DNA of 33,822 nt. Source: Kineosphaera limosa NBRC 100340 (GTDB lineage: Bacteria; Actinomycetota; Actinomycetes; Actinomycetales; Dermatophilaceae). Below are positions 16,132 to 23,475 of this stretch, piece after piece (positions within the stretch are counted from its first letter, which is position 1; each line of letters starts with the position of its first letter). The position numbers and the translations under genes were made by a program. The DNA is taken from positions 1 through 33,822 of the forward strand of contig NZ_BAHD01000049.1 in assembly GCF_000298215.1 (NCBI RefSeq), read 5' to 3'. The notes under the pieces were generated by a model. The model did no database searches and was not told the DNA's origin. It saw only the letters and a program-made list of their open reading frames with translations.

Positions 16132-17104
16132 ATGAGCCCACGTCACATGGCTATCGCCGTCGCCGTAGCGATCCTGTGGGGAGTCAACTTCGTTGCCATC
16201 CACGCCTCGCTGCAGCAGTTTCCGCCGCTGTTCCTCGCCGCTCTGCGGTTCGCGATCGTTGCCGTGCCGACCGTGCTGCTCGTGCCGCGCCCGCAGGTGC
16301 CGACGCGCTGGCTGGTGGGCTACGGGCTGGCTGGTGGGCTACGGGCTCGGCTTCGGCACCATCCAGTTCTTGTGCCTGTACGTCGGGATGGCCGCCGGCT
16401 TCCCCGCCGGGCTCGCGTCCCTCGCGCTGCAGTCATCGGCGCCGTTCACCGTCGTGCTCGGCGCGCTGCTGCTGCGGGAGCGGGTCGGCGCGCGGGCGGC
16501 CATCGGGGTGGCCGTCGCGGTGTGCGGGCTGGCCGTCGTGGGGCTTTCGCGCGCTGGGCAGACGGAACTGTGGCCGTTCCTGCTCGTCGTGCTCGGCGGA
16601 TTCGGTTGGGCCTTGGGTAATCTCGCGAGCCGACTGGCCGCGGCACCGAACCCGCTGCACCTGACGCTGTGGATGTCGGTCGTGCCGCCCGTGCCGCTGT
16701 TTCTCGCGTCGTGGGTGTTCGAGGGCCGCGAGCGCATCACCGACTCGCTGAGCACCTCCCTCTCCGTGGCAGCGGTGCCGGCCTGGGCGGGACTGGCCTA
16801 CACGATCGTCCTGGCCACCCTCGTCGGCTCCGGGCTGTGGGTGTGGCTCATGGCGCGCTACCCCGCCGGCGTCGTCGCACCCTTCTCCATGCTCGTGCCC
16901 GTCGTCGGGATCGCCACAGCCGCACTGGTGCTCGGCGAGCGCCCCACCGCGCTGGAGTTGCTCGGCGGGGCGCTCGTCGTCGGCGGCGTGCTGTGGGGCT
17001 CGCGCCGGGCCAAGGCCGCGGCGCGGTCGGCCCCGGCCCCAGCCGCCATGTCACCCGCCGTCCCGGTGGCGCCGACCGCTACCGATAAGGCGGCTACGTG
17101 GTGA
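16132..17104 (+). pseudogene. EamA/DMT-family transporter broken by a 19-bp tandem duplication
   Basis: A ten-helix drug/metabolite transporter of about 317 residues when one copy of a 19-bp duplication is removed. The first frame (ATG 16132) gives MAIAVAVAILWGVNFVAIHASLQQFPPLFLAALRF and reaches WLVGYGL; after the duplication the other frame continues LGFGTIQFLCLYVGMAAGFPAGLASLALQSSAPFTVVLGALLLRERVG to the second EamA repeat (VAPFSMLVPVVGIATAALVLGERPTALELLGG). The duplication shifts frame by one and leaves a product of about 65 family-like residues. Substrate unknown; EamA proteins next to LysR genes often export amino acids or metabolites. The 3' end lies in another short tandem repeat. Confidence 0.82.
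16308..16345 (+). repeat. 19-bp perfect tandem duplication inside the EamA gene
   Basis: CTGGCTGGTGGGCTACGGG occurs twice head to tail (16308-16326 and 16327-16345). Deleting one copy restores a single open frame with normal EamA sequence, so the duplication is the inactivating event. It can in principle revert by slippage. Confidence 0.9.
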
Positions 17105-17125
17105 GGCGGCTACGTGGTGAGGCGG
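17088..17125. repeat. 16-bp tandem repeat at the convergent EamA / flavin reductase ends
   Basis: AGGCGGCTACGTGGTG at 17088-17103 is repeated exactly at 17104-17119, with a partial third copy (AGGCGG) to 17125. The EamA TGA (17102-17104) spans the junction of the first two units and the flavin reductase TAG (17110-17112, minus strand) falls in the second, so one repeat supplies the stop codons of both genes. Confidence 0.85.
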
Positions 17126-17607
17126 TGTAGCCCGCTGCGATGCACCACTAACGGAGGCAGATCCTCCTGCCAGCGCATGTCGAGCACCTCCAGGAAGGCC
17201 ACCGTATGGTCACCGGCCTCCACCTGCTGATACGGCCGCACGGCGAAGGTCGCGACCGCACCCGGCAGCATGAGCTCACCGTGGTTTCCCCTCCCGACCG
17301 TCACCGTGTCGAACCGCTCGCGCGGCGGCCGGGACAACCTCGCGACGTGCTCGCCCTGGTGAGCGCTGAGCACGCTGATGCCCAAGACGTCCCGCGTGGC
17401 CAGCACGGGCCACGTCGAGGAGGTGTGCGCGAACGCGACCGAAACCAGCGCCGGATCGAGGGAGACAGAGGTGAACGAGCTGGCGAGCACCCCGACTGGC
17501 TCGCCCTCGATGACAGCACCGACGAGGGTCACCCCGGTGGGAAAGGCGCCGAACGCGCGTCGCAACTCCTGGGCAGAGAGACGGGTCGGTGCAGACAGCA
17601 GGCTCAT
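17110..17607 (-). CDS. Flavin reductase family protein (HpaC-like split barrel)
   Basis: 165 residues from ATG 17607, whose overlap with the ssuE stop (ATGA) makes it preferable to the ATG at 17637. The sequence has the flavin-reductase-like split-barrel pattern: LRRAFGAFPTGVTLVGAVIEGEPVGVLASSFTSVSLDPALVSVAFAHTSSTWPVL, then LGISVLSAHQGEHVARLSR and a C-terminal VVHRSGLHRL. It would reduce free FMN/FAD with NAD(P)H for a two-component monooxygenase, here most simply SsuD. It is the last gene of the ssu operon; since a SsuE-type reductase precedes it, the cluster has two possible reductases. Confidence 0.82.
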   Translation of the reverse strand: MSLLSAPTRLSAQELRRAFGAFPTGVTLVGAVIEGEPVGVLASSFTSVSLDPALVSVAFAHTSSTWPVLATRDVLGISVLSAHQGEHVARLSRPPRERFDTVTVGRGNHGELMLPGAVATFAVRPYQQVEAGDHTVAFLEVLDMRWQEDLPPLVVHRSGLHRLTT

Positions 17608-18248
17608 CGGGCCCCCACCTGCTGCGTGCGTTGCCATGTCGCGGGCTCGCTGCGCGGCGATAGCCCGCCGGCTGCCGCTCCCTCACCGGCCGGCGGCGGG
17701 TTGCCGGCGGCCACCGCCCGCACCAGGGCGCGGCCGCCGGCCTCCGCAGCCAACCACGCCTCGACGACGCCCGCCCCTTCATCGGCCCGCAGGTCCGACT
17801 CCGCGACGACGATCGAGCTGGTCGGGGTGCTCGCCCCCAGCTCCACCAACAGCGGACGCAGGTGCACGTCGGCGGCCAGCGTGTGCCGGTGCGAGCCGAC
17901 GACCTGTACGGGGATGGCAACCGTCTGCTCCCAGATCGACGGCGGAGACAGGTCCAGCACCGACTTCAGCAAACCCGTATAGGTCGCCTTGTACGTCGGC
18001 GTTGCGACAACGACGACACGCTGGCTCGCCACCTGCGCCACCCGGCGGGCCACCGCGTCGGACTGCTCGCCGAAGACCTGGTGCGCCAGCGTCGCCGCGT
18101 CGAGCACGTCGCCCGCCGCCCACGCCCGACCGGGTGCGGCCGCACGCAGCGCGGTGACGATGCCGTCGCGAGCCCGTAGACCCACCTGAAGGGTCCGCGA
18201 GCGCGGGCGCGGGTTGCCGATGAGCGCGCCGACCGACGAGCCGCTCAT
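17604..18248 (-). CDS. ssuE: NAD(P)H-dependent FMN reductase (SsuE-like)
   Basis: 214 residues. The N-terminus SVGALIGNPRPRSRT is the phosphate-binding loop of flavodoxin-like FMN reductases, and VVVVATPTYKATYTGLLKSVLDL is the characteristic P-T-Y-K-x-x-Y-T-G-x-L-K block of SsuE/MsuE. It would supply reduced FMN to the monooxygenase encoded just upstream. Start ATG 18248 overlaps the ssuD stop by one base (TGATG) and the stop overlaps the flavin reductase start (ATGA). The last 40 or so residues (GNPPPAGEGAAAGGLSPRSEPATWQRTQQ) are a low-complexity extension beyond the usual end. Confidence 0.9.
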   Translation of the reverse strand: MSGSSVGALIGNPRPRSRTLQVGLRARDGIVTALRAAAPGRAWAAGDVLDAATLAHQVFGEQSDAVARRVAQVASQRVVVVATPTYKATYTGLLKSVLDLSPPSIWEQTVAIPVQVVGSHRHTLAADVHLRPLLVELGASTPTSSIVVAESDLRADEGAGVVEAWLAAEAGGRALVRAVAAGNPPPAGEGAAAGGLSPRSEPATWQRTQQVGAR

Positions 18249-19498
18249 CAGGAGACCGCCGCTGTGGCAGCGGTGGGCACGTCCACCGCTGCCGCTGCAC
18301 CCGCGGGCGTGGCGACGTCGTGCCCGAAGGGCGAGGTCGAGACGACCACGCGACCACCGACGGGGCGCACCCCATCCGCCTCCGGGGCGTCGGTGCGCAG
18401 CAACCCGCGCGAGCGCAGGATCGGGACGACGTTCTCGCCGAACCAAAAGCTCTCCTCCAGGTTGGGGTAGCCGGAGAAGATGAACTCGTCGATGCCGAGG
18501 TCGTGGTACTCGGCGATGCGGTCGGCCACCTCCTCGTGGCTGCCTACGAGCGCGGTGCCGGCACCACCGCGCACGAGGCCGACACCGGCCCACAGGTTGG
18601 GCGCCACGACGAGGTCGTCGGTCGAGCCGCGGTTCAGCGCCAGCATGCGCCGCTGGCCTTCGGATTCGCTCGTGCGCAGGGCCGCCTGGGCCCGCTGCAC
18701 CGTCGCCGGGTCGAGGGCGTCGAGAAATCGCTGTGCCTCGCCCCACGCCTCGTGGGAAGAGTCGCGCGAGATGGTGTGCAACCGGATGCCGAAGCGCAAG
18801 CTGCGCCCCGCCCGATCCGCCAGCTCCCGCACCCGGGCGATCTTTTGCGCCACCTGCGCGGGCGGCTCCCCCCACGTGAGATACACGTCGACGTGCTCGG
18901 CTGCGACGGGCAGGGCAGCGTCGCTGGACCCACCGAAGTACAGGTCGGGAACGGGATCGGGTGCGGCGGAGACCGTGGCCCCCCGCACCTGGTAGAACTC
19001 GCCGTCGAAGTCGAACGGACCAGCCTCCGGGGCAGTCCAAGCACCCTTGACGACCTGCAAGAACTCGGCGGTTCGCGCGTACCGCCGGTCTTTGGGCAGC
19101 GTGTCGCCGCAGCGGGCCTGCTCGGCGGGCTCACCGCCGGTGACGACGTTGAGCAGCACCCGGCCGCCCGTCTGGCGCTGCAGCGTGGCCGTCATCTGCG
19201 CGGCAAGGGTGGGGTTGATGAGCCCGGGGCGGAACGCGACGAGGAACTTCAGGCGCTGCGTCTGTCGGGCCAGGGCCGCCGTGGTCAGCCAGGCGTCCTC
19301 GCACCACGTGCCGGTCGGCGTCAGCACGCCCGTGAATCCGAGCCGGTCTGCGGCCTGCGCCTGCAACGCCAGGTAGTCGATGTCGGGGGCTCGCAGCCCC
19401 GCCGGCGAGGCGGCCTGCGCTTTGGCGCCGTGGTAGGCGCCGACGACGGAGCGCCCGTCGCCGGAGGTGGTGAGAAACCAGTGCACTGTGATGGGCAT
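18248..19498 (-). CDS. ssuD: FMNH2-dependent alkanesulfonate monooxygenase SsuD
   Basis: 416 residues of a bacterial-luciferase-like TIM barrel. It splits alkanesulfonates into sulfite and an aldehyde using FMNH2 and oxygen. Family motifs are well kept: VHWFLTTSGDGR at the N-terminus, LGFTGVLTPTGTWCEDAW, LKFLVAFRPGLINPTLAAQM, GRVLLNVVTGGEP, LPKDRRYARTAEF, and near the end GIDEFIFSGYPNLEESFWFGENVVPIL. The last 50 residues (after LRTD) are an Ala/Val-rich extension not typical of the family. Four bases downstream of ssuA and overlapping ssuE, so it is part of one transcript. Confidence 0.95.
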   Translation of the reverse strand: MPITVHWFLTTSGDGRSVVGAYHGAKAQAASPAGLRAPDIDYLALQAQAADRLGFTGVLTPTGTWCEDAWLTTAALARQTQRLKFLVAFRPGLINPTLAAQMTATLQRQTGGRVLLNVVTGGEPAEQARCGDTLPKDRRYARTAEFLQVVKGAWTAPEAGPFDFDGEFYQVRGATVSAAPDPVPDLYFGGSSDAALPVAAEHVDVYLTWGEPPAQVAQKIARVRELADRAGRSLRFGIRLHTISRDSSHEAWGEAQRFLDALDPATVQRAQAALRTSESEGQRRMLALNRGSTDDLVVAPNLWAGVGLVRGGAGTALVGSHEEVADRIAEYHDLGIDEFIFSGYPNLEESFWFGENVVPILRSRGLLRTDAPEADGVRPVGGRVVVSTSPFGHDVATPAGAAAAVDVPTAATAAVS

Positions 19499-19502
19499 CG
19501 GA

Positions 19503-20660
19503 TCAGCCCTCCTGGGAGCCGGTGGTGTCGGAGTTGGTGGTGTGGGAGTCGGTGGTGTGGGAGTCGGTGGTGACCGGCGCGTTCGTGGCGCCGGCTTTGA
19601 TGACGGCCTCGAGGGGGGCCTCGAAGCGGCGGTCGACGTAGTCGGCGAAGGTGAACGCGGTGGGAATCACCTTCTCGGAGGCCAGGGCGTCGACGAGCGC
19701 CTGCTCGGCGGCCACGACCTCGTCGGAGATCGTGATCGGCTCGTCGTCGCTGCGCTTGGCGCTGGCCAGCGACACCTCGTACGGCAGGCCGGTCTCGTCG
19801 GCGTAGACCTTGGCCCATTCCTGCGGGTGGGCCTTGGCCCACAGCCGCGCCCGGGCGGTGCGCTGCACGAGATCCTCGATCGCCGTGTTCTTCGCCCCGT
19901 CGGCCAGCGCCGCACGTGAGGCGACCTGGAAGCTCAATCCGTTGGCGACCCCGTGGCCGTCGACGAGAATGCGCGCGCCCAGCTCCTGCTCGGCTTGGGC
20001 CGTGTAGGGATCCCACACCGCCCATGCGTCGACGCGTCCGGCGGCCAGTGCGGCGTAGCCATCGGAGGGTGCGACGAACGCAATCTGCACGTCGGAGGTC
20101 GTCAAGCCGGCCTTCCGCAGCTGCAGCACCAGGTGGCCATGGGCGCTGCTGCCCTTGGCCACCGCGACCCGGCGCCCCTTCAAGTCCGGCAACGATGTCG
20201 CGGTCGAGCCCTTGGCCACGAGGATCGCGTCGCCCCTGGCGTCGTCTCGGCTCGCGGAGACGGCGGCGATCGGCGAGCCGGCGGCTCCGGCGAAGATCGG
20301 CGGCGTGTTGCCGACCCCGCCCACGTCGATTGCGCCGGCGGCGGCCGCCTCTAGCAGGGGCGGGCCGGACGTGAACGTCGACCATTGGATGTCGTAGGCC
20401 GTCTCGTCCTGCCCGGCGGCCTGCAGCAGCGCCTTGAGTCCGGCCTTCTGGTCGCCGACCTTGAGGGTCGTCGCGGTGAGCTGGTCGGCCGAGACGGTGG
20501 CGGGAACGGTCGCCGCCACGGGCGCCGATCCCCCTCCGGTACTCGGCGCGCAGGCGCCGAGGACGGTCGCCGCGGCTGCGGCCAGGGCCACCCCAATGAG
20601 GCTGACGCGGCGCCCCGTGAGCGCGGACACGCGGCCGTTTGTATCAACTGTTTCAGTCAT
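19503..20660 (-). CDS. ssuA: Sulfonate ABC transporter substrate-binding lipoprotein SsuA
   Basis: 385 residues. A signal peptide ends in the lipobox VLGAC, so the protein is a lipoprotein on the outer face of the membrane. The mature part is a type II periplasmic-binding fold of the SsuA/TauA group: ATTLKVGDQKAGLKALLQAAG, GAIDVGGVGNTPPIFAGAAG, LKGRRVAVAKGSSAHGHLVLQLRKAGL and SDGYAALAAGRVDAWAVWDPYTA. ATG 20660 overlaps the ssuB stop by eight bases; upstream in-frame sequence is an Arg/Pro-rich shadow of ssuB. The C-terminus ends in a Thr/Ser/His pentad repeat (TTDSH-TTDSH-TTNSD-TTGSQ) encoded by a 15-bp tandem repeat near 19510-19560. Confidence 0.93.
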   Translation of the reverse strand: MTETVDTNGRVSALTGRRVSLIGVALAAAAATVLGACAPSTGGGSAPVAATVPATVSADQLTATTLKVGDQKAGLKALLQAAGQDETAYDIQWSTFTSGPPLLEAAAAGAIDVGGVGNTPPIFAGAAGSPIAAVSASRDDARGDAILVAKGSTATSLPDLKGRRVAVAKGSSAHGHLVLQLRKAGLTTSDVQIAFVAPSDGYAALAAGRVDAWAVWDPYTAQAEQELGARILVDGHGVANGLSFQVASRAALADGAKNTAIEDLVQRTARARLWAKAHPQEWAKVYADETGLPYEVSLASAKRSDDEPITISDEVVAAEQALVDALASEKVIPTAFTFADYVDRRFEAPLEAVIKAGATNAPVTTDSHTTDSHTTNSDTTGSQEG

Positions 20661-21399
20661 GATCGGTGACTCCCAGGGCGGTGAGCAGGTGGGTTCGCAG
20701 GGCGGCGGTGGCCTCGCGGGTGCGGGGCCGGGGGGTGTCGTTGCGCTCGTCGGCGACGATGCGTCCGGCGTCGAGCACCAGCAGGCGGTCCGCGAGCAGC
20801 AGCGCCTCATCGACGTCGTGGGTCACGAGCAGCACGCCCAGGTCGTGCTGACGCCAGAGGTTCTCTACGAGCCGGTGGGTCGTCATCCGGGTCAGCGCGT
20901 CCAGCGCCCCGAAGGGCTCGTCGAGCAGCAGCAGTTTCGGCTCGCGCACGAGGGCCCGCGCCAGCGACACCCGTTGGGCCTGCCCCCCGGAAAGGGTGCT
21001 CGGCCACCGGTCGGCGTAGTCGACCAGGCCGACCTCGGCCAGCGCGGCCACCGCGGTAGGTCGATTGTCGAGCGCCGCGGGCAGGCCCAGGGTGACGTTG
21101 CGCCAGACCCGACGCCAGGGCAGCAGGCGCGGCTGCTGGAAGGCGACGGCCGTGGTGCCGTCGACGTCGACCGTGCCGGCGGCGTCGGGGTCCAGGCCGG
21201 CGAGCGAGCGCAACAGCGTCGACTTGCCGGAGCCGGAGCGGCCCAGCAGCGCGACGAACTCGCCGGGCGCGATGCTCAGATCGAGCTGATCGAGCACAAC
21301 CGTTTCACCGAAGGCCCTGGTCAGGCCCTCGATCCGGACGATCGGCACGCCGGTCGTCGTGCTGCTGGCGGCCGCGTGGCTGGTGGAGTGAGTGATCAT
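20653..21399 (-). CDS. ssuB: Sulfonate ABC transporter ATP-binding protein SsuB
   Basis: 248 residues with all ABC ATPase motifs: Walker A GRSGSGKST, Q-loop AVAFQQPRLLPWRRVWRN, signature LSGGQAQR, Walker B LLLLDEPFGALD and the switch His in LLVTHDVDEA. The FQQPRLLPW Q-loop is typical of the nitrate/sulfonate/taurine importer group. ATG 21399 overlaps the ssuC stop (ATGA). It powers sulfonate import together with SsuC and SsuA. Confidence 0.94.
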   Translation of the reverse strand: MITHSTSHAAASSTTTGVPIVRIEGLTRAFGETVVLDQLDLSIAPGEFVALLGRSGSGKSTLLRSLAGLDPDAAGTVDVDGTTAVAFQQPRLLPWRRVWRNVTLGLPAALDNRPTAVAALAEVGLVDYADRWPSTLSGGQAQRVSLARALVREPKLLLLDEPFGALDALTRMTTHRLVENLWRQHDLGVLLVTHDVDEALLLADRLLVLDAGRIVADERNDTPRPRTREATAALRTHLLTALGVTDHD

Positions 21400-22274
21400 C
21401 GCAGGGTCGTCCCTTCTCGCCAGCGCAGGGCGCGGCCTTCGATGATCCGCACGATCCAGTCGGTGCCGAGCCCGAGCAGTGCGTACACGAGGAGCCCGAC
21501 GACCACGACGTCCGTCAACAGGAACTCGCGGGCGTTGTTGATGAGGTAGCCCAGCCCCGCCTCCGCGTTGATCTGTTCGCCGACGATGAGCGAGAGCCAG
21601 GCGATGGCCAGACCCTGCCGCAGCCCGACGAGTGCCTGCGGGGTGGCCGAGGGCAGGATGACGTGCGCCAACTTCTGGCGCCGAGTCAGCCCGTTGACCT
21701 GCGCGGCCTCGAGCAGACCGCGGTCGGCGCTGCGGATCGCCGAGTAGAGGTTGAGGTAGATCGGGAAGGCCACCCCGAGGGCGATGAGCAGCACCTTGGG
21801 GGTCTCGCCGATGCCGAACCACAGGATGAACAGCGGCACGAGTCCCAGGTGAGGCAGGGTCCGCAGTGCCTGCAACGGCGGGTCGAGCAGGGCGTCGCCC
21901 CAGCGGGAGAGCCCGGCGATGATGCCGGCGAGAACGCCGGCCGACAATCCCAGGGCGAGCCCCAGACCGACTCGGGACAGCGATACTCCGATGGCCTCCG
22001 CGAGCTCGCCGGAGGCGATGAGGCGTGCGGCGGTGCCGGCGATGACGCTGGGGGCGGCGAGCTTGTCGGGCGGGAGCACGCCACTGGCGGCTGCGAACTG
22101 CCAGATGGCCAGGATGCCGACGAGGCTGACCCAGCGCGGTGGTGGCGGCAGTCCGCGACGGCGGCCCTCGACGGCCTGGGTGGCCTTGGGGCGGCGCTGC
22201 GGCTGCGGCGGAGCCGGTTCGGCGCGGGTGATCACCGGCGCTGCCGGTGGCGGGGATGGTGCGGTGGTGGTCAT
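21396..22274 (-). CDS. ssuC: Sulfonate ABC transporter permease SsuC
   Basis: 292 residues. A Pro/Ala-rich cytoplasmic N-tail of about 50 residues leads into a six-helix BPD-type permease (WVSLVGILAIWQFAAASGVLPP, LGLALGLSAGVLAGIIAGLS, LGLVPLFILWFGIGETPKVLLIALG). The coupling loop EAAQVNGLTRRQKLAHVILPSATPQALVGLRQGLAIAWLSLIVGE is diagnostic of the SsuC/TauC group. Start ATG 22274 has GGAGAG seven bases upstream; an in-frame upstream extension to 22466 crosses the leader region and is not used. First structural gene of the ssu operon (C-B-A-D-E-reductase), 233 bases after a leader peptide. Confidence 0.93.
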   Translation of the reverse strand: MTTTAPSPPPAAPVITRAEPAPPQPQRRPKATQAVEGRRRGLPPPPRWVSLVGILAIWQFAAASGVLPPDKLAAPSVIAGTAARLIASGELAEAIGVSLSRVGLGLALGLSAGVLAGIIAGLSRWGDALLDPPLQALRTLPHLGLVPLFILWFGIGETPKVLLIALGVAFPIYLNLYSAIRSADRGLLEAAQVNGLTRRQKLAHVILPSATPQALVGLRQGLAIAWLSLIVGEQINAEAGLGYLINNAREFLLTDVVVVGLLVYALLGLGTDWIVRIIEGRALRWREGTTLR

Positions 22275-22507
22275 GGTTGAGCTCTCCGGTTCTGGACGCG
22301 AAGGAGTAGAACGGCAGCGGCGTCTGGCGACGCCCGTCCGCGTTCGAGGCATGACTGATGGGCCTGGCGACACAGAGTCGTGTGCAGGCGGGGAGCACCC
22401 GCGGGCGTCTGATGTGCCGGCCAGTGCGGTGAATGCGAGGAGTGCGCCCGGATCAGCAGCGCGCATGCTGGCGCGGCGACGCGGGATTACGCGCGATCAG
22501 CGCAGGA
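22275..22507 (-). promoter_or_regulatory. Untranslated leader between the ssu leader peptide and ssuC
   Basis: 233 bases with no credible gene. It is GC-rich and can form several hairpins, for example GCGGG/CCCGC at 22388-22402 with a five-base loop. No T-run was seen, so a classical intrinsic attenuator is not evident; Rho-dependent or translational coupling mechanisms would be alternatives. Position after a Cys-containing leader peptide suggests that this stretch carries the switch. Confidence 0.4.
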
Positions 22508-22618
22508 TCAGTGGCGACAGAGCGCGCTGGCCACGCGGTGCAGGTCGACATGGCGGCGGACGCGCGCACTGAAGGAGACGAGCGTGGCGACGAGCATGTA
22601 CTGACGCATCGACCGCAT
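22508..22618 (-). CDS. Putative cysteine-responsive leader peptide of the ssu operon
   Basis: A 36-codon frame with a strong Shine-Dalgarno (AAAGGAG five bases before ATG 22618). It ends RRHVDLHRVASALCRH. This R-x-H-V-D-L-x-R-x-x-S-x-x-C pattern close to the stop matches the small leader peptides found ahead of sulfur-assimilation genes in Streptomyces and other actinobacteria. Ribosome pausing at the Cys codon (TGT, third from the end) would report low charged tRNA-Cys and raise expression of the downstream ssu genes; this mechanism is inference from related leaders. A promoter-like -35/-10 pair lies about 50 bases upstream. Confidence 0.72.
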   Translation of the reverse strand: MRSMRQYMLVATLVSFSARVRRHVDLHRVASALCRH

Positions 22619-22666
22619 GGCCTCTCCTTTCCGGATTCGCGCAGGTTGGTCACCCGCGGCGAATCG

Positions 22667-22696
22667 ACCGTACGTCCGCGCGGAGGGCAGAGTCAA
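22667..22696 (-). promoter_or_regulatory. Candidate ssu promoter with adjacent AT-rich dyad
   Basis: On the minus strand TTGACT (22691-22696) and TACGGT (22667-22672) are spaced by 18 bases, a fair sigma-70-type promoter 50 bases ahead of the leader peptide. Just upstream, at about 22697-22718, is an AT-rich imperfect palindrome (ATCTATACG...GGTAGGAT) that stands out in this GC-rich region. It could be the operator for the neighbouring Rrf2 regulator. Confidence 0.5.
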
Positions 22697-22756
22697 ATCT
22701 ATACGTTATCGGTAGGATTACCTGTGCTTATGGGTTTTGCGTTCCCTGCCACCTGG

Positions 22757-23338
22757 TCAACGGTTGCTCCAGGCGTCGTCGTCATTGGCGAGCGCAAGCA
22801 CGTGTGCGGGGAGTTGACCGGCGAGCACGTCGGCGATGCTCGTCTCGTCGAGCACCTTGCGCAGGCTCGCCCGCACCGCGACCCAGACGACCGGTAGGTG
22901 TTGCGCGGCGCCTGGGTACTGCGTCTCCTGCGGGCGCTGCCCACGCACCTGGGCCAGCGGGCCGTCGACGGCGCGCACGATGTCGCCGAGCGCGATCCGC
23001 TCCGCGCTCCGGGCCAGCGCGTAGCCACCCCGCGAGCCGCGAGTGCTCGTCACGATGTCGGCGCGCCGTAGGTCCCGCAGGATCGACTCGAGAAACTTGC
23101 GCGGGATATCGGCGCGCTCCGCGATGACCTCGGCCGGCACCGCCTCGTGCCCCGAGGCCTCGCGCGGTGCGGCGTCGCGCGGTTTGGCCTCCCGCGGTGC
23201 GGCGTCGCGCGGTGCGGCCTCCCGCGCGGCGCCGCCTGGCCTACCGCCGCCGTTCTCACCGGCATCCCGCCCGGCACTCATCGCCGCGAGCGCCAGGACA
23301 GCCCCGATCGCATAGTCCGCCCGCGCCGTGATGTTCAC
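22757..23338 (-). CDS. Rrf2/CymR-like transcriptional regulator with repeat-rich insert
   Basis: About 193 residues from GTG 23338. The start NITARADYAIGAVLALAA is the first helix of Rrf2 proteins; the helix-turn-helix continues as VPAEVIAERADIPRKFLESILRDLRRADIVTSTRGSRGGYALAR, followed by IALGDIVRAVDGPLAQVRG. No cysteine occurs in the protein, so it is not an iron-sulfur Rrf2 such as IscR or NsrR and is closer to CymR-type sulfur regulators. Between helix 1 and the HTH lies an insert of about 40 residues made of (A)APR(D/E)-like repeats, encoded by near-identical 15/30-bp DNA repeats at about 23150-23235. Upstream of the ssu operon on the same strand; probably its regulator. Confidence 0.8.
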   Translation of the reverse strand: MNITARADYAIGAVLALAAMSAGRDAGENGGGRPGGAAREAAPRDAAPREAKPRDAAPREASGHEAVPAEVIAERADIPRKFLESILRDLRRADIVTSTRGSRGGYALARSAERIALGDIVRAVDGPLAQVRGQRPQETQYPGAAQHLPVVWVAVRASLRKVLDETSIADVLAGQLPAHVLALANDDDAWSNR

Positions 23339-23475
23339 CTGGGCATTGTCGCCGCTCGCTGGCCCACACGGCAGGCTGCTCGCTGGAGCAGCCGGGCGGG
23401 CCGGCATCTGCTAGGCCGAACGCGCAACATGTTGCCCACCGTGCCGAGCGCCGCGGCGCCGCGACTCGATATGGG

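Noticed and set aside
23150-23235. Repeats in the Rrf2 gene as a CRISPR-like array
   Set aside because: The units are 15/30 bp, contiguous, in frame and without unique spacers; they are a coding tandem repeat.
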